Shown here: piece by piece, positions 1 through 8,732 of the stretch
How the letters are laid out: each line of letters begins with the position of its first letter
Numbering within the stretch: the first letter of the stretch is position 1
Source of the DNA: an uncultured Moraxella sp.
GTDB taxonomy: Bacteria > Pseudomonadota > Gammaproteobacteria > Pseudomonadales > Moraxellaceae
Direction: 5' to 3'
NCBI RefSeq assembly: GCF_945873075.1
Contig: NZ_CAMCBS010000002.1
Span: 1 to 64,000, forward strand
Length of the DNA stretch: 64,000 bases
The notes under the pieces: model-generated
What the model was told of the DNA's origin: nothing
Databases searched by the model: none
What the model saw: only the letters and a program-made list of their open reading frames with translations
Translations under genes and position numbers: made by a program

Positions 1-27
1 GACTGATACCAAGTCATCCTGCAAATA

Positions 28-57
28 CCGTCTGCCTATGGGTGGGCGGTTTTTTTT
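28..57 (+). terminator. Intrinsic terminator of an upstream gene
   Basis: A 9-bp stem with some G-U pairs and a TATG loop is followed by eight T residues. It probably ends a plus-strand gene lying left of the window. Confidence 0.7.
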
Positions 58-100
58 GCTATGTAAAAATAATTTTGGAAAATAACCACACATAACCACA

Positions 101-133
101 AAACAGGGCGATTAATGCTTGCTCTGTTTTTTT
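101..133. terminator. Hairpin terminator downstream of the EamA gene
   Basis: An 8-bp stem (AACAGGGC with GCTCTGTT) is followed by T residues on the plus strand and by TTTTG on the minus strand. It sits directly after the stop of the minus-strand EamA gene, so it could work in both directions. Confidence 0.5.
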
Positions 134-139
134 AAATTC

Positions 140-1027
140 TTACCGCACCACCCACCGCCACGGCTGTAGCGCCCCAAGTGCCATACCGATGAGGCCGCAG
201 ACCATGATGGGATTAAGCGATTCACCAAGTAGTGGCACGGCTAGGATACTTGCGATAAATGGCGCAAGATTGGCGATACTACCTGCCTTAAACAGTCCAA
301 TTTTTTCCACCGCCTTAGCATAAGTCAGCGTCGCAACGATTACCACGGCAATGCCATGAAACAGCCCCTGCACCGCCAAATGTAGTGGCTCAGCATTGGC
401 AAACTGTGGCGTCACAAACATCGCATACACAGGCAGATACAGCACTGCCGACCAGATACCGACACCGCTCATCACCTGCCACGGCGTAAATGACCATCTG
501 CGTAGCAGCACCGAAAACAGCCCCCAGCACACCGCACTACCGACGAACATCGCATCCCCCACACCAAAGCCACTATCGGTCATCGACATCATCACCGTCA
601 TGACAATCAGTGTGATGACGATGATGGATAGCCCGATACCCGTTTGGCGATCGACTTTTTGCCCGAGCATCAAATAAGCGATCAGTGCGGCAAATAGCGG
701 AAAAGTCCCGTTCAAAAACACCACGCCATGCACCACCGGCGCATAAAAAAATCCACTATACACAAACACACAATAGCCGATACTGCCCGATAGTGCCAAT
801 AGCACCATGCGATAATCAAACAAAAAGCGATAGTCTTTTTTTAGCCACAAAATCGGCAGCAAAATCATCGCCGCTATCCCAAATCGCATGGCAAGCACAT
901 CCCATACTTGGATCTGCCAATAGGCGTTCAGCCGTGCAATCAGGCTAAAACTGCCCCAAATCAGCATGGTGATGAGGGTAAAAAAATAACCTTGTTGGTC
1001 ATCGGTCATCGTGGCGAGTGTTTTCAT
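140..1027 (-). CDS. EamA/DMT-family membrane transporter
   Basis: Integral inner-membrane protein of about 295 residues with roughly ten hydrophobic segments, arranged as two EamA-type halves of five helices. The pattern matches the drug/metabolite transporter superfamily: the first helix carries WGSFSL and the second half has the repeat-like GSAVCWGLFSVLLRR. Members export amino acids, metabolites or drugs, and the substrate cannot be told from sequence. I chose the ATG giving MKTLATM because the 24 residues upstream look like non-coding translation. It is monocistronic, transcribed away from etfBA, with a hairpin just after the stop. Confidence 0.8.
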   Translation of the reverse strand: MKTLATMTDDQQGYFFTLITMLIWGSFSLIARLNAYWQIQVWDVLAMRFGIAAMILLPILWLKKDYRFLFDYRMVLLALSGSIGYCVFVYSGFFYAPVVHGVVFLNGTFPLFAALIAYLMLGQKVDRQTGIGLSIIVITLIVMTVMMSMTDSGFGVGDAMFVGSAVCWGLFSVLLRRWSFTPWQVMSGVGIWSAVLYLPVYAMFVTPQFANAEPLHLAVQGLFHGIAVVIVATLTYAKAVEKIGLFKAGSIANLAPFIASILAVPLLGESLNPIMVCGLIGMALGALQPWRWVVR

Positions 1028-1365
1028 GGTGGTATCTATCGTGACGGGAGGGTCATTGTAACAGATTATCAATGGGCTGTATATCAAGGCGGGACACATC
1101 GGGTTGGTGATGGCTTGTCATTATCCATCATGCCAACAGTCATCTGCTATGCCAAATGGTTCTAGGCTTATGAATGAATGTGGTTTGAGTTTTTGAGATG
1201 GATTGTTTAAGATAAAATTTGCGATTTCAAGCACTGTGACTGACTGGTCAAAATCGCCATTTTAGCCCCAAAAAGTTGTGCCAAATGGTTTACAAATCCC
1301 TGCTAAATGTGTACCCTATTCATTAAACTTTTTCACCTTCACATCTGAAAATTAAAGAGGATTTT
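1028..1365. other. Divergent intergenic region EamA / etfB
   Basis: About 340 bp without a convincing gene. It should hold both divergent promoters. A candidate for etfB is TTTACA at 1289-1294 with TACCCT 17 bp later at 1112+200 (1312-1317); the -35 is good and the -10 weak. AGAGGA precedes the etfB ATG. Confidence 0.4.
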
Positions 1366-2115
1366 ATGAAGATAGTAGTTGCGGTAAAACGCGTCGTCGA
1401 TCACAATGTCAAAGTGCGTGTCAAGGCAGACGAAACTGGTGTCGAGCTTGCCAATGCCAAGATGTCAGTTAACCCATTTTGTGAAATCGCCATCGAAGAA
1501 GCGGTACGCCTAAAAGAAAAAGGCGTCGCCACCGAAATCATCGCAGTGAGCGTCGGCACAACCCAAGCCCAAGAGCAAATCCGCTCAGCATTGGCACTGG
1601 GTGCTGACCGTGGTATCTTGGTTGAGACTGATGCCAAGCCATATCCGCTACAAGTTGCAAAAATCCTAAAAGGCATCGCCGAACAAGAAGGTGCACAAAT
1701 CGTCCTACTTGGCAAGCAAGCCATCGATGATGACAATAACCAAACTGGTCAGATGCTAGCGGCGCTGATGGGTGTGGGTCAAGGTACTTTTGCATCAGAA
1801 GTGGTTGTCGAAGGTGATAAAGTGAATGTCACTCGTGAGATTGATGGCGGTCTGCAAACCGTTGCCTTGCCACTGCCTGCGGTCATCACCACCGACTTGC
1901 GTCTGAACGAACCACGCTTCCCAAAACTGCCAAACATCATGGCAGCCAAGAAAAAACCACTAGAAACCAAAACGCCAGCGGACTTTGGTGTGGATATGAC
2001 TTCTAAGCTTGAGACGCTAAAAGTCGTTGCACCAAAAGAGCGTTCAGCAGGTGTCAAAGTGGCTTCTGTCGATGAGTTGATTGACAAGCTAAAAAATGAA
2101 GCACGCGTCATCTAA
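1366..2115 (+). CDS. etfB: Electron transfer flavoprotein subunit beta
   Basis: Small subunit (249 residues, the usual length) of the soluble heterodimeric flavoprotein that takes electrons from acyl-CoA and other dehydrogenases and passes them to ETF:quinone oxidoreductase. The N-terminus [10 protein letters not shown] and the AMP/FAD-contacting stretch DDDNNQTGQ at residues 121-129 are typical of the family. An AGAGGA ribosome site precedes the ATG. etfA follows 30 bp later in the same direction, so the two form an operon. It fits with the two acyl-CoA synthetases at 20-24 kb as part of fatty-acid oxidation. Confidence 0.97.
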   Translation: MKIVVAVKRVVDHNVKVRVKADETGVELANAKMSVNPFCEIAIEEAVRLKEKGVATEIIAVSVGTTQAQEQIRSALALGADRGILVETDAKPYPLQVAKILKGIAEQEGAQIVLLGKQAIDDDNNQTGQMLAALMGVGQGTFASEVVVEGDKVNVTREIDGGLQTVALPLPAVITTDLRLNEPRFPKLPNIMAAKKKPLETKTPADFGVDMTSKLETLKVVAPKERSAGVKVASVDELIDKLKNEARVI

Positions 2116-2145
2116 TACGGTTATTACAGATTAAGGATAAGAATT

Positions 2146-3075
2146 ATGGCAATTTTAGTCTATGCAGAACACGACAATAAAGAATTAAAATCAGCAACGC
2201 TCGCCACCGTAACCGCTGCGACCAAGATGGGCGGTGATGTGCATCTATTGGTTGCAGGTGCAGGCTGTCAAGCGGTCGCGGACCAAGCTGCCAAAGTCGC
2301 AGGTGTCAGCAAAGTATTGCTAGCGGACAATGCTGCCTATGCCAATCAGCTAGCTGAGAATGTCTCGCTACTGGTCAAAGACCTAGCGGCAGGCTATAGC
2401 CACATCGTCGCACCGGCGACCACCACAGGCAAGAACTTCCTGCCACGCGTCGCAGCGCTACTGGATGTCAGCATGGTATCAGACATCACCGCTGTGGTCG
2501 ATGCCAATACCTTTGAGCGTCCAATCTACGCAGGTAACGCCACCGCTACTGTCAAATCAAGCGAATCTATCATCGTCGTCAGCGTGCGTACCACTGCACT
2601 TGAGCCTGCTGAGCTGACTGGCTCAGCTGCCATCGAAGCGGTAGCGACAGCGACTGACGCAGGCAAATCAAGCTTTGTCAAAGAAGAGCTGGCGGTATCT
2701 GACCGTCCAGAGCTGACTTCGGCAAGCATCGTCGTCTCAGGCGGCCGTGCACTAGCTAGCGGTGAGAACTTCACCAAATACATCGAGCCACTAGCCGACA
2801 AGCTAGGCGCAGCTGTGGGCGCAAGCCGTGCAGCGGTGGATGCAGGCTTTGTACCGAATGACTATCAAGTCGGTCAAACTGGTAAAATCGTCGCCCCAAA
2901 TCTATACATCGCTGTGGGTATCTCAGGTGCAATTCAGCATTTGGCGGGTATGAAAGACTCTAAGACCATCGTCGCTATCAATACCGACCCAGAAGCACCA
3001 ATCGCAGGCGTGGCGGACTATTTCCTAGAAGGGGATTTGTTCACTGTCGTGCCAGAGCTGACTGCTAAGCTGTGA
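2146..3075 (+). CDS. etfA: Electron transfer flavoprotein subunit alpha
   Basis: Large ETF subunit, 309 residues. The C-terminal FAD domain is intact: GASRAAVDAG at 225-234, GQTGK at 243-247 and AVGISGAIQH at 256-265. With EtfB it makes the FAD-carrying heterodimer that links acyl-CoA dehydrogenases to the quinone pool. It is second in the etfBA operon and is followed within 30 bp by a strong intrinsic terminator, so the operon ends here. Confidence 0.97.
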   Translation: MAILVYAEHDNKELKSATLATVTAATKMGGDVHLLVAGAGCQAVADQAAKVAGVSKVLLADNAAYANQLAENVSLLVKDLAAGYSHIVAPATTTGKNFLPRVAALLDVSMVSDITAVVDANTFERPIYAGNATATVKSSESIIVVSVRTTALEPAELTGSAAIEAVATATDAGKSSFVKEELAVSDRPELTSASIVVSGGRALASGENFTKYIEPLADKLGAAVGASRAAVDAGFVPNDYQVGQTGKIVAPNLYIAVGISGAIQHLAGMKDSKTIVAINTDPEAPIAGVADYFLEGDLFTVVPELTAKL

Positions 3076-3095
3076 TTTGATAAACATCAAAAAAA

Positions 3096-3127
3096 CCTTG
3101 AAACTGTGCTGGTTTCAAGGTTTTTTT
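3096..3127 (+). terminator. etfBA terminator
   Basis: CCTTGAAAC pairs with GTTTCAAGG around a short loop, followed by seven T residues, 20 bp after the etfA stop. Confidence 0.9.
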
Positions 3128-3420
3128 ATTGGGCGATGGGTTTGGCTTTTTTGTATGGATGGTGTACCTTGTACACGCTGATGACTACCGAAAACACGGA
3201 TTAAATGATACACTATCGTTAATCAATCTCACCAAAGAAATTAACTGTGGCTGATAAATTGCAGGGATTGATTTGGTGAAGTACAGTACAGTAGAGTGTG
3301 TACTGCACGCCATTGAATGAATGGTTCTTGATGGCGTGTTGTATGCAACCTATGCTTGGGCTAATGATGCGCTTATCACAGATAACAAAATTCAAAATTT
3401 AATAGAAGGAGAATATATTC
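3128..3420. other. Non-coding region with inverted and direct repeats
   Basis: No gene is seen. It contains a GTGTAC-CTT-GTACAC palindrome (3162-3176), an inverted repeat CACGCCAT/ATGGCGTG (3306-3313 with 3331-3338), and the left copy of the direct repeat that also flanks the next gene on its right side. Base composition shifts toward AT near 3380. Confidence 0.6.
3286..3347 (+). repeat. Left imperfect direct repeat flanking the orphan gene
   Basis: 3286-3313 matches 4101-4128 at 22 of 28 positions without gaps, and both copies are followed at almost the same distance (52 and 55 bp) by the identical ten bases GTTGTATGCA (3338-3347 and 4156-4165). Confidence 0.6.
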
Positions 3421-4098
3421 GTGAAATCAAATAGTGAATTAAAAGATTTTTTAATAAGTGCTAATATTATTAACAAATTCTTTTTTACTCATTTTAATAT
3501 TAACTTTGATAGAATTGGTGGGTTTGGGTTTCCTTTAAAAGCCAGTTCGGGTGTAAATGCTCAAAGAATGGGGCTAGATTATCAGGAAAAATATGAAAAT
3601 AAGTCTCTAATACATTTGTTAAGAGATAACAAATCAATTTCTGTATCAGCATATGATAGTGGTATCTTCCGCATCCAAATATTCCTAGACCAATACGGCT
3701 ATCTAGGTAGGCAGTTGCCTGTTTTTTCAGAAGAAGTGATTGCTTCTAATCTGATATGGCAAAATAAATATAAAACTTATGATGAAGTCCGTCAAGCAAT
3801 GCAAATCATGCTTAAACCTTTGAATACTTATGATGATTTTATTGAGCGCATTAAAGAAATTGAAGTCTTTAGACAATGGCAAATCATTCGCCCTGAAATG
3901 TTGCCCTTAGGTAACATCAATGATTGGTCTTGGGGAGATATTTATGGTGAATGTGGTGGTTTTATCCTTAATCAGTCCGATACCAATGAATGGCAACTGA
4001 TATCGGGAAGTCGTGGTTGCACTAGTCATTCCGCCACTTTCTTTCGTGAGCAAGCTGTTTATGAATGGTTTGTGAATCTCTATCTAGGGTTGTTATAA
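3421..4098 (+). CDS. Orphan AT-rich protein of unknown function
   Basis: 225 residues, GTG start, with AAGGAG nine bases upstream (3406-3411) deciding the start. I do not recognise the family. No signal peptide or membrane segment is evident. The N-terminal half is rich in Asn, Lys, Ile and Phe, and the C-terminal half has many Trp and Gly residues (DWSWGDIYGECGGF). Codon use is much more AT-rich than that of the neighbours. It stands alone between the etfBA terminator and the convergent phosphoesterase gene, bracketed by imperfect direct repeats. Horizontal acquisition is likely by composition, but no mobility gene accompanies it. An orphan immunity or antitoxin-like role is only a possibility. 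Confidence 0.75.
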   Translation: MKSNSELKDFLISANIINKFFFTHFNINFDRIGGFGFPLKASSGVNAQRMGLDYQEKYENKSLIHLLRDNKSISVSAYDSGIFRIQIFLDQYGYLGRQLPVFSEEVIASNLIWQNKYKTYDEVRQAMQIMLKPLNTYDDFIERIKEIEVFRQWQIIRPEMLPLGNINDWSWGDIYGECGGFILNQSDTNEWQLISGSRGCTSHSATFFREQAVYEWFVNLYLGLL

Positions 4099-4100
4099 AA

Positions 4101-4165
4101 GTACGGTAGAGTACATACTACACACCATAAAAAACGCAATTTAAATCAACAAGTTGTTGTATGCA
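4101..4165 (+). repeat. Right imperfect direct repeat flanking the orphan gene
   Basis: Partner of 3286-3347, starting two bases after the orphan gene's stop. The first 28 bases share 22 identities with the left copy, and the block ends with the same GTTGTATGCA. Confidence 0.6.
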
Positions 4166-4183
4166 CGACACACCACAACCACT

Positions 4184-5050
4184 TCACAACTGCCCCGATT
4201 TGGGATTGATGGTCAAAAGCACCACTTCAGGACGATTAAAAATTCGAGGAATATAGCGTGTCGATTCACGAGCCAGTCCACGACTGACGATAAGCTGTGT
4301 CTGCTGACTGTGGCTGGATGGGTTGGGTAGTTGGTAGCTACCACCGGCGTATTTTGGCAGGATACCTTGATTGGGTGCAAACACCCCATTAATCAGATAC
4401 GGCACACGCCACTGCCCACCATGTGCGTGTCCACTGATGACGATGTCAAAAGGGTGGTTTGTGTAGTCGGTGATATGTTCGGGGCGATGGCTGATAAGAA
4501 TGTTGGGTTGATGTGCACGAGCTTGCGCACCCACCGCCGCCAACTCTTGCCCAAAGCGTCCGCCAACAGGGTCGGACACACCCCAAATCATCACAGGGCT
4601 GTCAGTGCTGATGGCTTGACCTTGACCGTGTAGGATATGGATACCGTATTGGCGGATTTTTTGTTCTAGTTGGTGATAGGCGTCATGGGGCAGATACAGT
4701 TCGTGATTGCCATTGACATAATAGACATTGGGCGTGATGGCAGGTAGCTGTGACAGTAGTACATCTGCGTGCGTCTGTGGTAGTACATCATCATAAATAT
4801 CACCGCCAAGCACGATGGCATCGATGTGTCGGGATTTTAGGATGTCGATGATTTGGCTTTGGTTATCACCATAAAAACAGCTGTGCAAATCGGTAATGAT
4901 GGCAATCGTAAGCGTTGTGCTGGCAGGCGAGCCTTGCGGCGCTTGCCAAGAGTACTCACGCACGATGATACGGTCATCGGTCGCAATGATACCGATGATG
5001 ACTAGGGCAACCAACGCCATCCATAGCCATAGCGAGCCTAGCATGCGCAT
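4184..5050 (-). CDS. Membrane-anchored calcineurin-like metallophosphoesterase
   Basis: 288 residues. A single N-terminal hydrophobic helix (about 4-23) anchors a metallophosphoesterase domain with all the metal motifs: DLH at 54-56, GGDIYDD at 82-88, GNHE at 114-117, SHRPE at 187-191 and GHAHGGQ at 207-213. This is the YaeI/YkuE-like group, described as phosphodiesterases acting at the membrane; the substrate here is unknown. AAGG lies over the stop of the preceding TrmH-family gene, so the two genes are probably cotranscribed and coupled. Last gene of the fbp cluster. Confidence 0.88.
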   Translation of the reverse strand: MRMLGSLWLWMALVALVIIGIIATDDRIIVREYSWQAPQGSPASTTLTIAIITDLHSCFYGDNQSQIIDILKSRHIDAIVLGGDIYDDVLPQTHADVLLSQLPAITPNVYYVNGNHELYLPHDAYHQLEQKIRQYGIHILHGQGQAISTDSPVMIWGVSDPVGGRFGQELAAVGAQARAHQPNILISHRPEHITDYTNHPFDIVISGHAHGGQWRVPYLINGVFAPNQGILPKYAGGSYQLPNPSSHSQQTQLIVSRGLARESTRYIPRIFNRPEVVLLTINPKSGQL

Positions 5051-5053
5051 GAG

Positions 5054-5833
5054 TTAGCCTTGATAGCGTCTTTGGCGTAGCATCTCATAAAAGCAGATAC
5101 TGCCTGCCACACCGACATTGAGACTTTCTTGACCGCCGGGCTGTGGCAGGGCGATGGCGGTGGCTTGGCTTAGGATGGCAGGCTCGACGCCTTGACCTTC
5201 GTGCCCGAGCACCCATGCGACCTTGCCAGTCAAATCATGGTCATAAATCACCTTATCCACATGGCTGCTGGTGGCGTACAGTGGCGTCTGGATAGACTTA
5301 AGTAGCGTATCCGTGCTCACCTGCTCAATAATATCTAGCGAAAACTGTGCCCCCATCCCTGCACGCAGGCACTTGGGCGACCATAGGCTGGCTGACCCTG
5401 TCGTGGTGATGATGGTGGTGATACCGACCGATGATGCACTGCGTAGTAGCGTGCCTGCATTGCCTGCGTCCTGCACGCCATTTAGGATTAGGCAGTCATC
5501 AGTGATGGTGGTGAGCGTCTGTGTCGGTACATCGATGATAGCCATCACATCCACGCCATCGCCGAGTGTGCGGATTTCTTTGTACAGCTTATCGGTGATG
5601 ACAAGTATTGCTCTTTCATCGATATGTGCCAAAATCGCCGAGATTTCGGGGTGGTTGATGGCGGTTTCGCTGATAATCAGCTTATCCACTGCCAAGCCTT
5701 TGGCAAGATAGGCGTCAATCAGATGTACGCCTTCGAGCACGGTTTGACCGCTTTTTTTGCGAGCACGGTGATTGGTCAAAAGTGCATGGGCGTGCTTGAT
5801 GGTGGGATTGTCTTTTGAAGTGATAAAATTCAT
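5054..5833 (-). CDS. TrmH/SpoU-family RNA 2'-O-methyltransferase
   Basis: 259 residues. It has an N-terminal SpoU substrate-binding domain (about 1-100) and a C-terminal SPOUT knot fold with the three motifs: NGVQDAGNAGTLLR at 118-131, LGHEGQGV near 208-215 and GQESLNVGVAG near 234-244. Such enzymes methylate ribose in rRNA or tRNA using S-adenosylmethionine. The exact target cannot be assigned; RlmB-type 23S rRNA methylation is one option. Its ATG overlaps the stop of the upstream unknown gene as ATGA and has no clear ribosome site of its own, which suggests translational coupling. Confidence 0.88.
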   Translation of the reverse strand: MNFITSKDNPTIKHAHALLTNHRARKKSGQTVLEGVHLIDAYLAKGLAVDKLIISETAINHPEISAILAHIDERAILVITDKLYKEIRTLGDGVDVMAIIDVPTQTLTTITDDCLILNGVQDAGNAGTLLRSASSVGITTIITTTGSASLWSPKCLRAGMGAQFSLDIIEQVSTDTLLKSIQTPLYATSSHVDKVIYDHDLTGKVAWVLGHEGQGVEPAILSQATAIALPQPGGQESLNVGVAGSICFYEMLRQRRYQG

Positions 5834-6360
5834 GATGTTATACTGATTTGGGAAAATGGCATGAGAATTTGGGATAGGGTGTTTTGGTATTTATGTAGCC
5901 AATCTTGACATATTTCAAAGAATTTGGCAATAATTTCTTTTTTGTGATCATCGCCTACTTCTATTGTGTCAAAAAGTTCCATTAGATAGCCAAGCTCAGA
6001 GACATCTGCTTTTATGTCTTCTTGAAAATTGTCATAAAAACAAGGTATATTTAATTTATCCCAAGCAATTGGTAATTGTAGCCATGAGTTAATGTGGCAC
6101 ATGGTGAAAATCAGTGGTAAATCACAGATTTGTAGTGATGGGAAATTTAACTTTTGGCAGATGAGTAATAGGGTTTCTTTGTTTTCATGATAATTCAAAT
6201 CATCAAATACGATATTTAACATCAAGTCGTCATAAAATCCCAAACTCATCAGCCAATCGTTAAATTTTATAATGTCATTATCGGATAATAAATCAAGCTG
6301 TAAGTAGCATAGCGTAAATGCAATGTGATATTGATTATTATTCATAATGAAACATGACAT
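5830..6360 (-). CDS. AT-rich protein of unknown function inside the fbp cluster
   Basis: 176 residues; not recognised. It is acidic and rich in Leu, Ile, Asp and Phe, has no signal peptide, and several segments look like amphipathic helices. It starts 12 bp after the fbp stop and overlaps the start of the TrmH-family gene by four bases, so it is an operon member rather than chance. An alternative ATG five codons in (6345) is possible; neither start has a strong ribosome site. Codon use is clearly more AT-rich than fbp and the methyltransferase, suggesting recent insertion into the operon. Confidence 0.7.
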   Translation of the reverse strand: MSCFIMNNNQYHIAFTLCYLQLDLLSDNDIIKFNDWLMSLGFYDDLMLNIVFDDLNYHENKETLLLICQKLNFPSLQICDLPLIFTMCHINSWLQLPIAWDKLNIPCFYDNFQEDIKADVSELGYLMELFDTIEVGDDHKKEIIAKFFEICQDWLHKYQNTLSQILMPFSQISITS

Positions 6361-6372
6361 TTAGCGCATGGC

Positions 6373-7371
6373 TTAAGCCGGCTCACCATTTGCCAAGATG
6401 CCTGCTTTGGCGTGCAAGGCTTTGACAAATTCCACTTCTTCGACTGCACCCAGTACCACAGGGATGCGCTGATGGATGTTCGTTGGTTCGATTTGCATAA
6501 TGCGAGCCACAGCATCGGTCGATGCACCGCCTGCTTGCTCAATCACAAAGCTCATTGGGTTGGCTTCGTACATTAGGCGTAGTTTGCCTGCTTTGCCTGC
6601 GATTTTGGTGTCGTATGGATACATAAACACGCCACCACGAATCAAGATACGATGCACATCGGCAATCATCGCCGCCACCCAGCGCATATTGTAGTCTTTG
6701 TTACGCACGCCAGCATCACCTGCGACGAGTCCGTCGATGTATTCTTGGATTGGCGCAAGCCAGTAGCGATGATTGGATGCGTTGATGGCGTATTCAGCGG
6801 TGGATTTGGCGATTTGTACATTGTCATTGATCAGGATATAAGCTTGGGTATTTGGGTCAAAGCTAAACATTGCCACGCCATTACCCAAAGTCAGTGCCAA
6901 CATGGTCGATGTGCCATAGATAAAGTAACCAGCGGCGACTTGGTTTTCACCTTTTTGTAAAAAATCCGCTTCGGTCGCAGGTTTACCTGCATTATGATAT
7001 GGCAAAATCGAGAAAATCGTGCCAACAGTCATATTAATATCGATATTGCTTGAGCCGTCGAGCGGGTCAAACAGCACAAGCAATGAGCCGTCGTCATTGG
7101 CAGGGCTGATGTCGTCAAGCTCTTCGGATGCCACGCCTGCACAGTGCGGATTGCGAGTCAGTGCGCCAAGCAGTAGGTCGTTTGAGATGACATCAAGCTT
7201 TTTTTGGGCTTCGCCTTGCACATTTTCGTTGCCTGCTTCACCATGAATACCTGCCAAAGCGCCCTTGTCAAGCAGATGGCTGATAGAGATACTAGCGGTG
7301 GCAAGTGTGGTCAAGGTGCTTGCGATGGCAGGCGTGGTGTGGGCTTGTAGATAGTCGTGTAGCGTTGTCAT
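6373..7371 (-). CDS. fbp: Fructose-1,6-bisphosphatase, class I
   Basis: About 332 residues from the ATG giving MTTLHDYLQ, chosen because AAGGA lies seven bases upstream. A longer in-frame ATG exists but lacks such a site. It hydrolyses fructose-1,6-bisphosphate to fructose-6-phosphate in gluconeogenesis. The class I metal and substrate motifs are present: ASEELDD, then [11 protein letters not shown], then MYPYDTK near the C-terminal third. First gene of a minus-strand cluster with the unknown gene, the TrmH-family enzyme and the phosphoesterase. Gluconeogenic growth suits an organism using gentisate and fatty acids. Confidence 0.96.
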   Translation of the reverse strand: MTTLHDYLQAHTTPAIASTLTTLATASISISHLLDKGALAGIHGEAGNENVQGEAQKKLDVISNDLLLGALTRNPHCAGVASEELDDISPANDDGSLLVLFDPLDGSSNIDINMTVGTIFSILPYHNAGKPATEADFLQKGENQVAAGYFIYGTSTMLALTLGNGVAMFSFDPNTQAYILINDNVQIAKSTAEYAINASNHRYWLAPIQEYIDGLVAGDAGVRNKDYNMRWVAAMIADVHRILIRGGVFMYPYDTKIAGKAGKLRLMYEANPMSFVIEQAGGASTDAVARIMQIEPTNIHQRIPVVLGAVEEVEFVKALHAKAGILANGEPA

Positions 7372-7666
7372 GGTTCGTCCTTTGTCATCATGCGATGGTG
7401 TCTTTGTGCGATGTGGCAATGATTGGCAAAAAATCTCAATTTTTGCTTTTTAGTTGGCGGTAAATCAGCTAAACTATAAAGCGTCAAACCAAACCATCAA
7501 TCCCAAAGCCATTATACACAGTATTTATAAAATAACTTAATTTTTGGCAAAGTGTGCATCCGCCAAAAGATTTGGCTAATAGTGTAGCAAATTTGCCCTA
7601 GAAATCATAGGCTTTTGTGTGGTGGTTGGATAATGCTTTTTTCACACTACTTGCAAGGATATCTCT
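7372..7666. other. Divergent intergenic region fbp / pyrB
   Basis: About 295 bp, AT-rich, with no gene. It should carry the promoters of fbp and of the pyr operon. An inverted repeat TTTTGGC/GCCAAAA (7542-7548 with 7562-7568, 13-base spacer) lies about 100 bp before pyrB and might be an operator or leader hairpin. No UMP-type attenuator with a T-run was found. Confidence 0.4.
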
Positions 7667-8695
7667 ATGTCACAAAATATCTTGACCGATGTCGATGCAC
7701 GACTTAATGCATCGCTAGTCCGCCCACAGCTCAATGACGACGGGGCGATTCGTCACTTTTTGGGCGTGGAAGGGCTAAATAAAGCTCAGCTTGAAAATAT
7801 CATCACCAAAGCGATGAGCTATTTTGACCAAGATGGTAAATTGACCAATACCGAAGAGCTGGCTGGGCGTACGGTGATGAATCTGTTTTTTGAGCCGAGT
7901 ACTCGCACTCGCATGACCTTTGAAGCCGCCCAAAAGCGACTTGGGGCAAATGTGCTCAATATCGACATTGCACGCTCAAGCACCACTAAGGGCGAGAGTC
8001 TCAGAGATACACTGTGGAATCTAGAAGCGATGAGTGCTGATATGTTTGTCGTCAGACACAATGCATCGGGGGCGGCGCATTTTATGGCGACACAAGTCAC
8101 GCCAAATATCGCCATCATCAACGCAGGCGACGGCTGGCATGCTCACCCAACCCAAGCGATGCTAGATATGCTGACCATTCACCGTGAAGCGACTAAGCCA
8201 TTTGATGAATTATCCGTCGCCATCATCGGTGATATCAAGCACAGCCGTGTGGCACGCTCGGATATCGCAGCGCTCAAGACACTTGGCGTCAAGGATATCC
8301 GTGTCATCGCCCCACGCACACTACTACCAAAAGGGATTGAACGCTATGGCGTGGGTGTGTATGAGAACATCGATGAAGGGGTGGTTGATTGTGATGTGCT
8401 GATTGGCTTGCGTATCCAAAACGAACGCATCGGCTCGCCACTGTTGGCATCATCAAGTGAATATTTCAAGGCATACGGCATCACCGAAGAGCGCGTGGCA
8501 AAGGCTCGCCCAAATGCGCTTGTGATGCATCCAGGCCCGATGAATCGTGGTGTTGAGATTGCATCGAGTGTCGCTGATGGCCCGCAGTCAGTCATCCTAA
8601 AGCAGGTCAATAACGGCATTGCGGTGCGTATGGCGGTGATGGCGCTGTCTGTGGCAGGGCAGGATGCGTACCAAAAGGCATTGGCAGGCTTGTGA
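7667..8695 (+). CDS. pyrB: Aspartate carbamoyltransferase catalytic chain
   Basis: 342 residues, longer than the E. coli chain because of about 35 extra N-terminal residues, as in Pseudomonas-type ATCases. It condenses carbamoyl phosphate and aspartate in pyrimidine synthesis. The carbamoyl phosphate site FEPSTRTR (75-82) and the later HPTQ and HPGPMNRG motifs are intact. An AAGGA-like site precedes the ATG. pyrC' follows after 37 bp. No pyrI regulatory chain is present. In pseudomonads this longer PyrB assembles with an inactive PyrC' and is regulated by nucleotides through the N-terminal extension (known for the family, inferred here). Confidence 0.96.
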   Translation: MSQNILTDVDARLNASLVRPQLNDDGAIRHFLGVEGLNKAQLENIITKAMSYFDQDGKLTNTEELAGRTVMNLFFEPSTRTRMTFEAAQKRLGANVLNIDIARSSTTKGESLRDTLWNLEAMSADMFVVRHNASGAAHFMATQVTPNIAIINAGDGWHAHPTQAMLDMLTIHREATKPFDELSVAIIGDIKHSRVARSDIAALKTLGVKDIRVIAPRTLLPKGIERYGVGVYENIDEGVVDCDVLIGLRIQNERIGSPLLASSSEYFKAYGITEERVAKARPNALVMHPGPMNRGVEIASSVADGPQSVILKQVNNGIAVRMAVMALSVAGQDAYQKALAGL

Positions 8696-8732
8696 TTACA
8701 TCAAATTGATAACGAATAAAGGCAAAAAAAAC

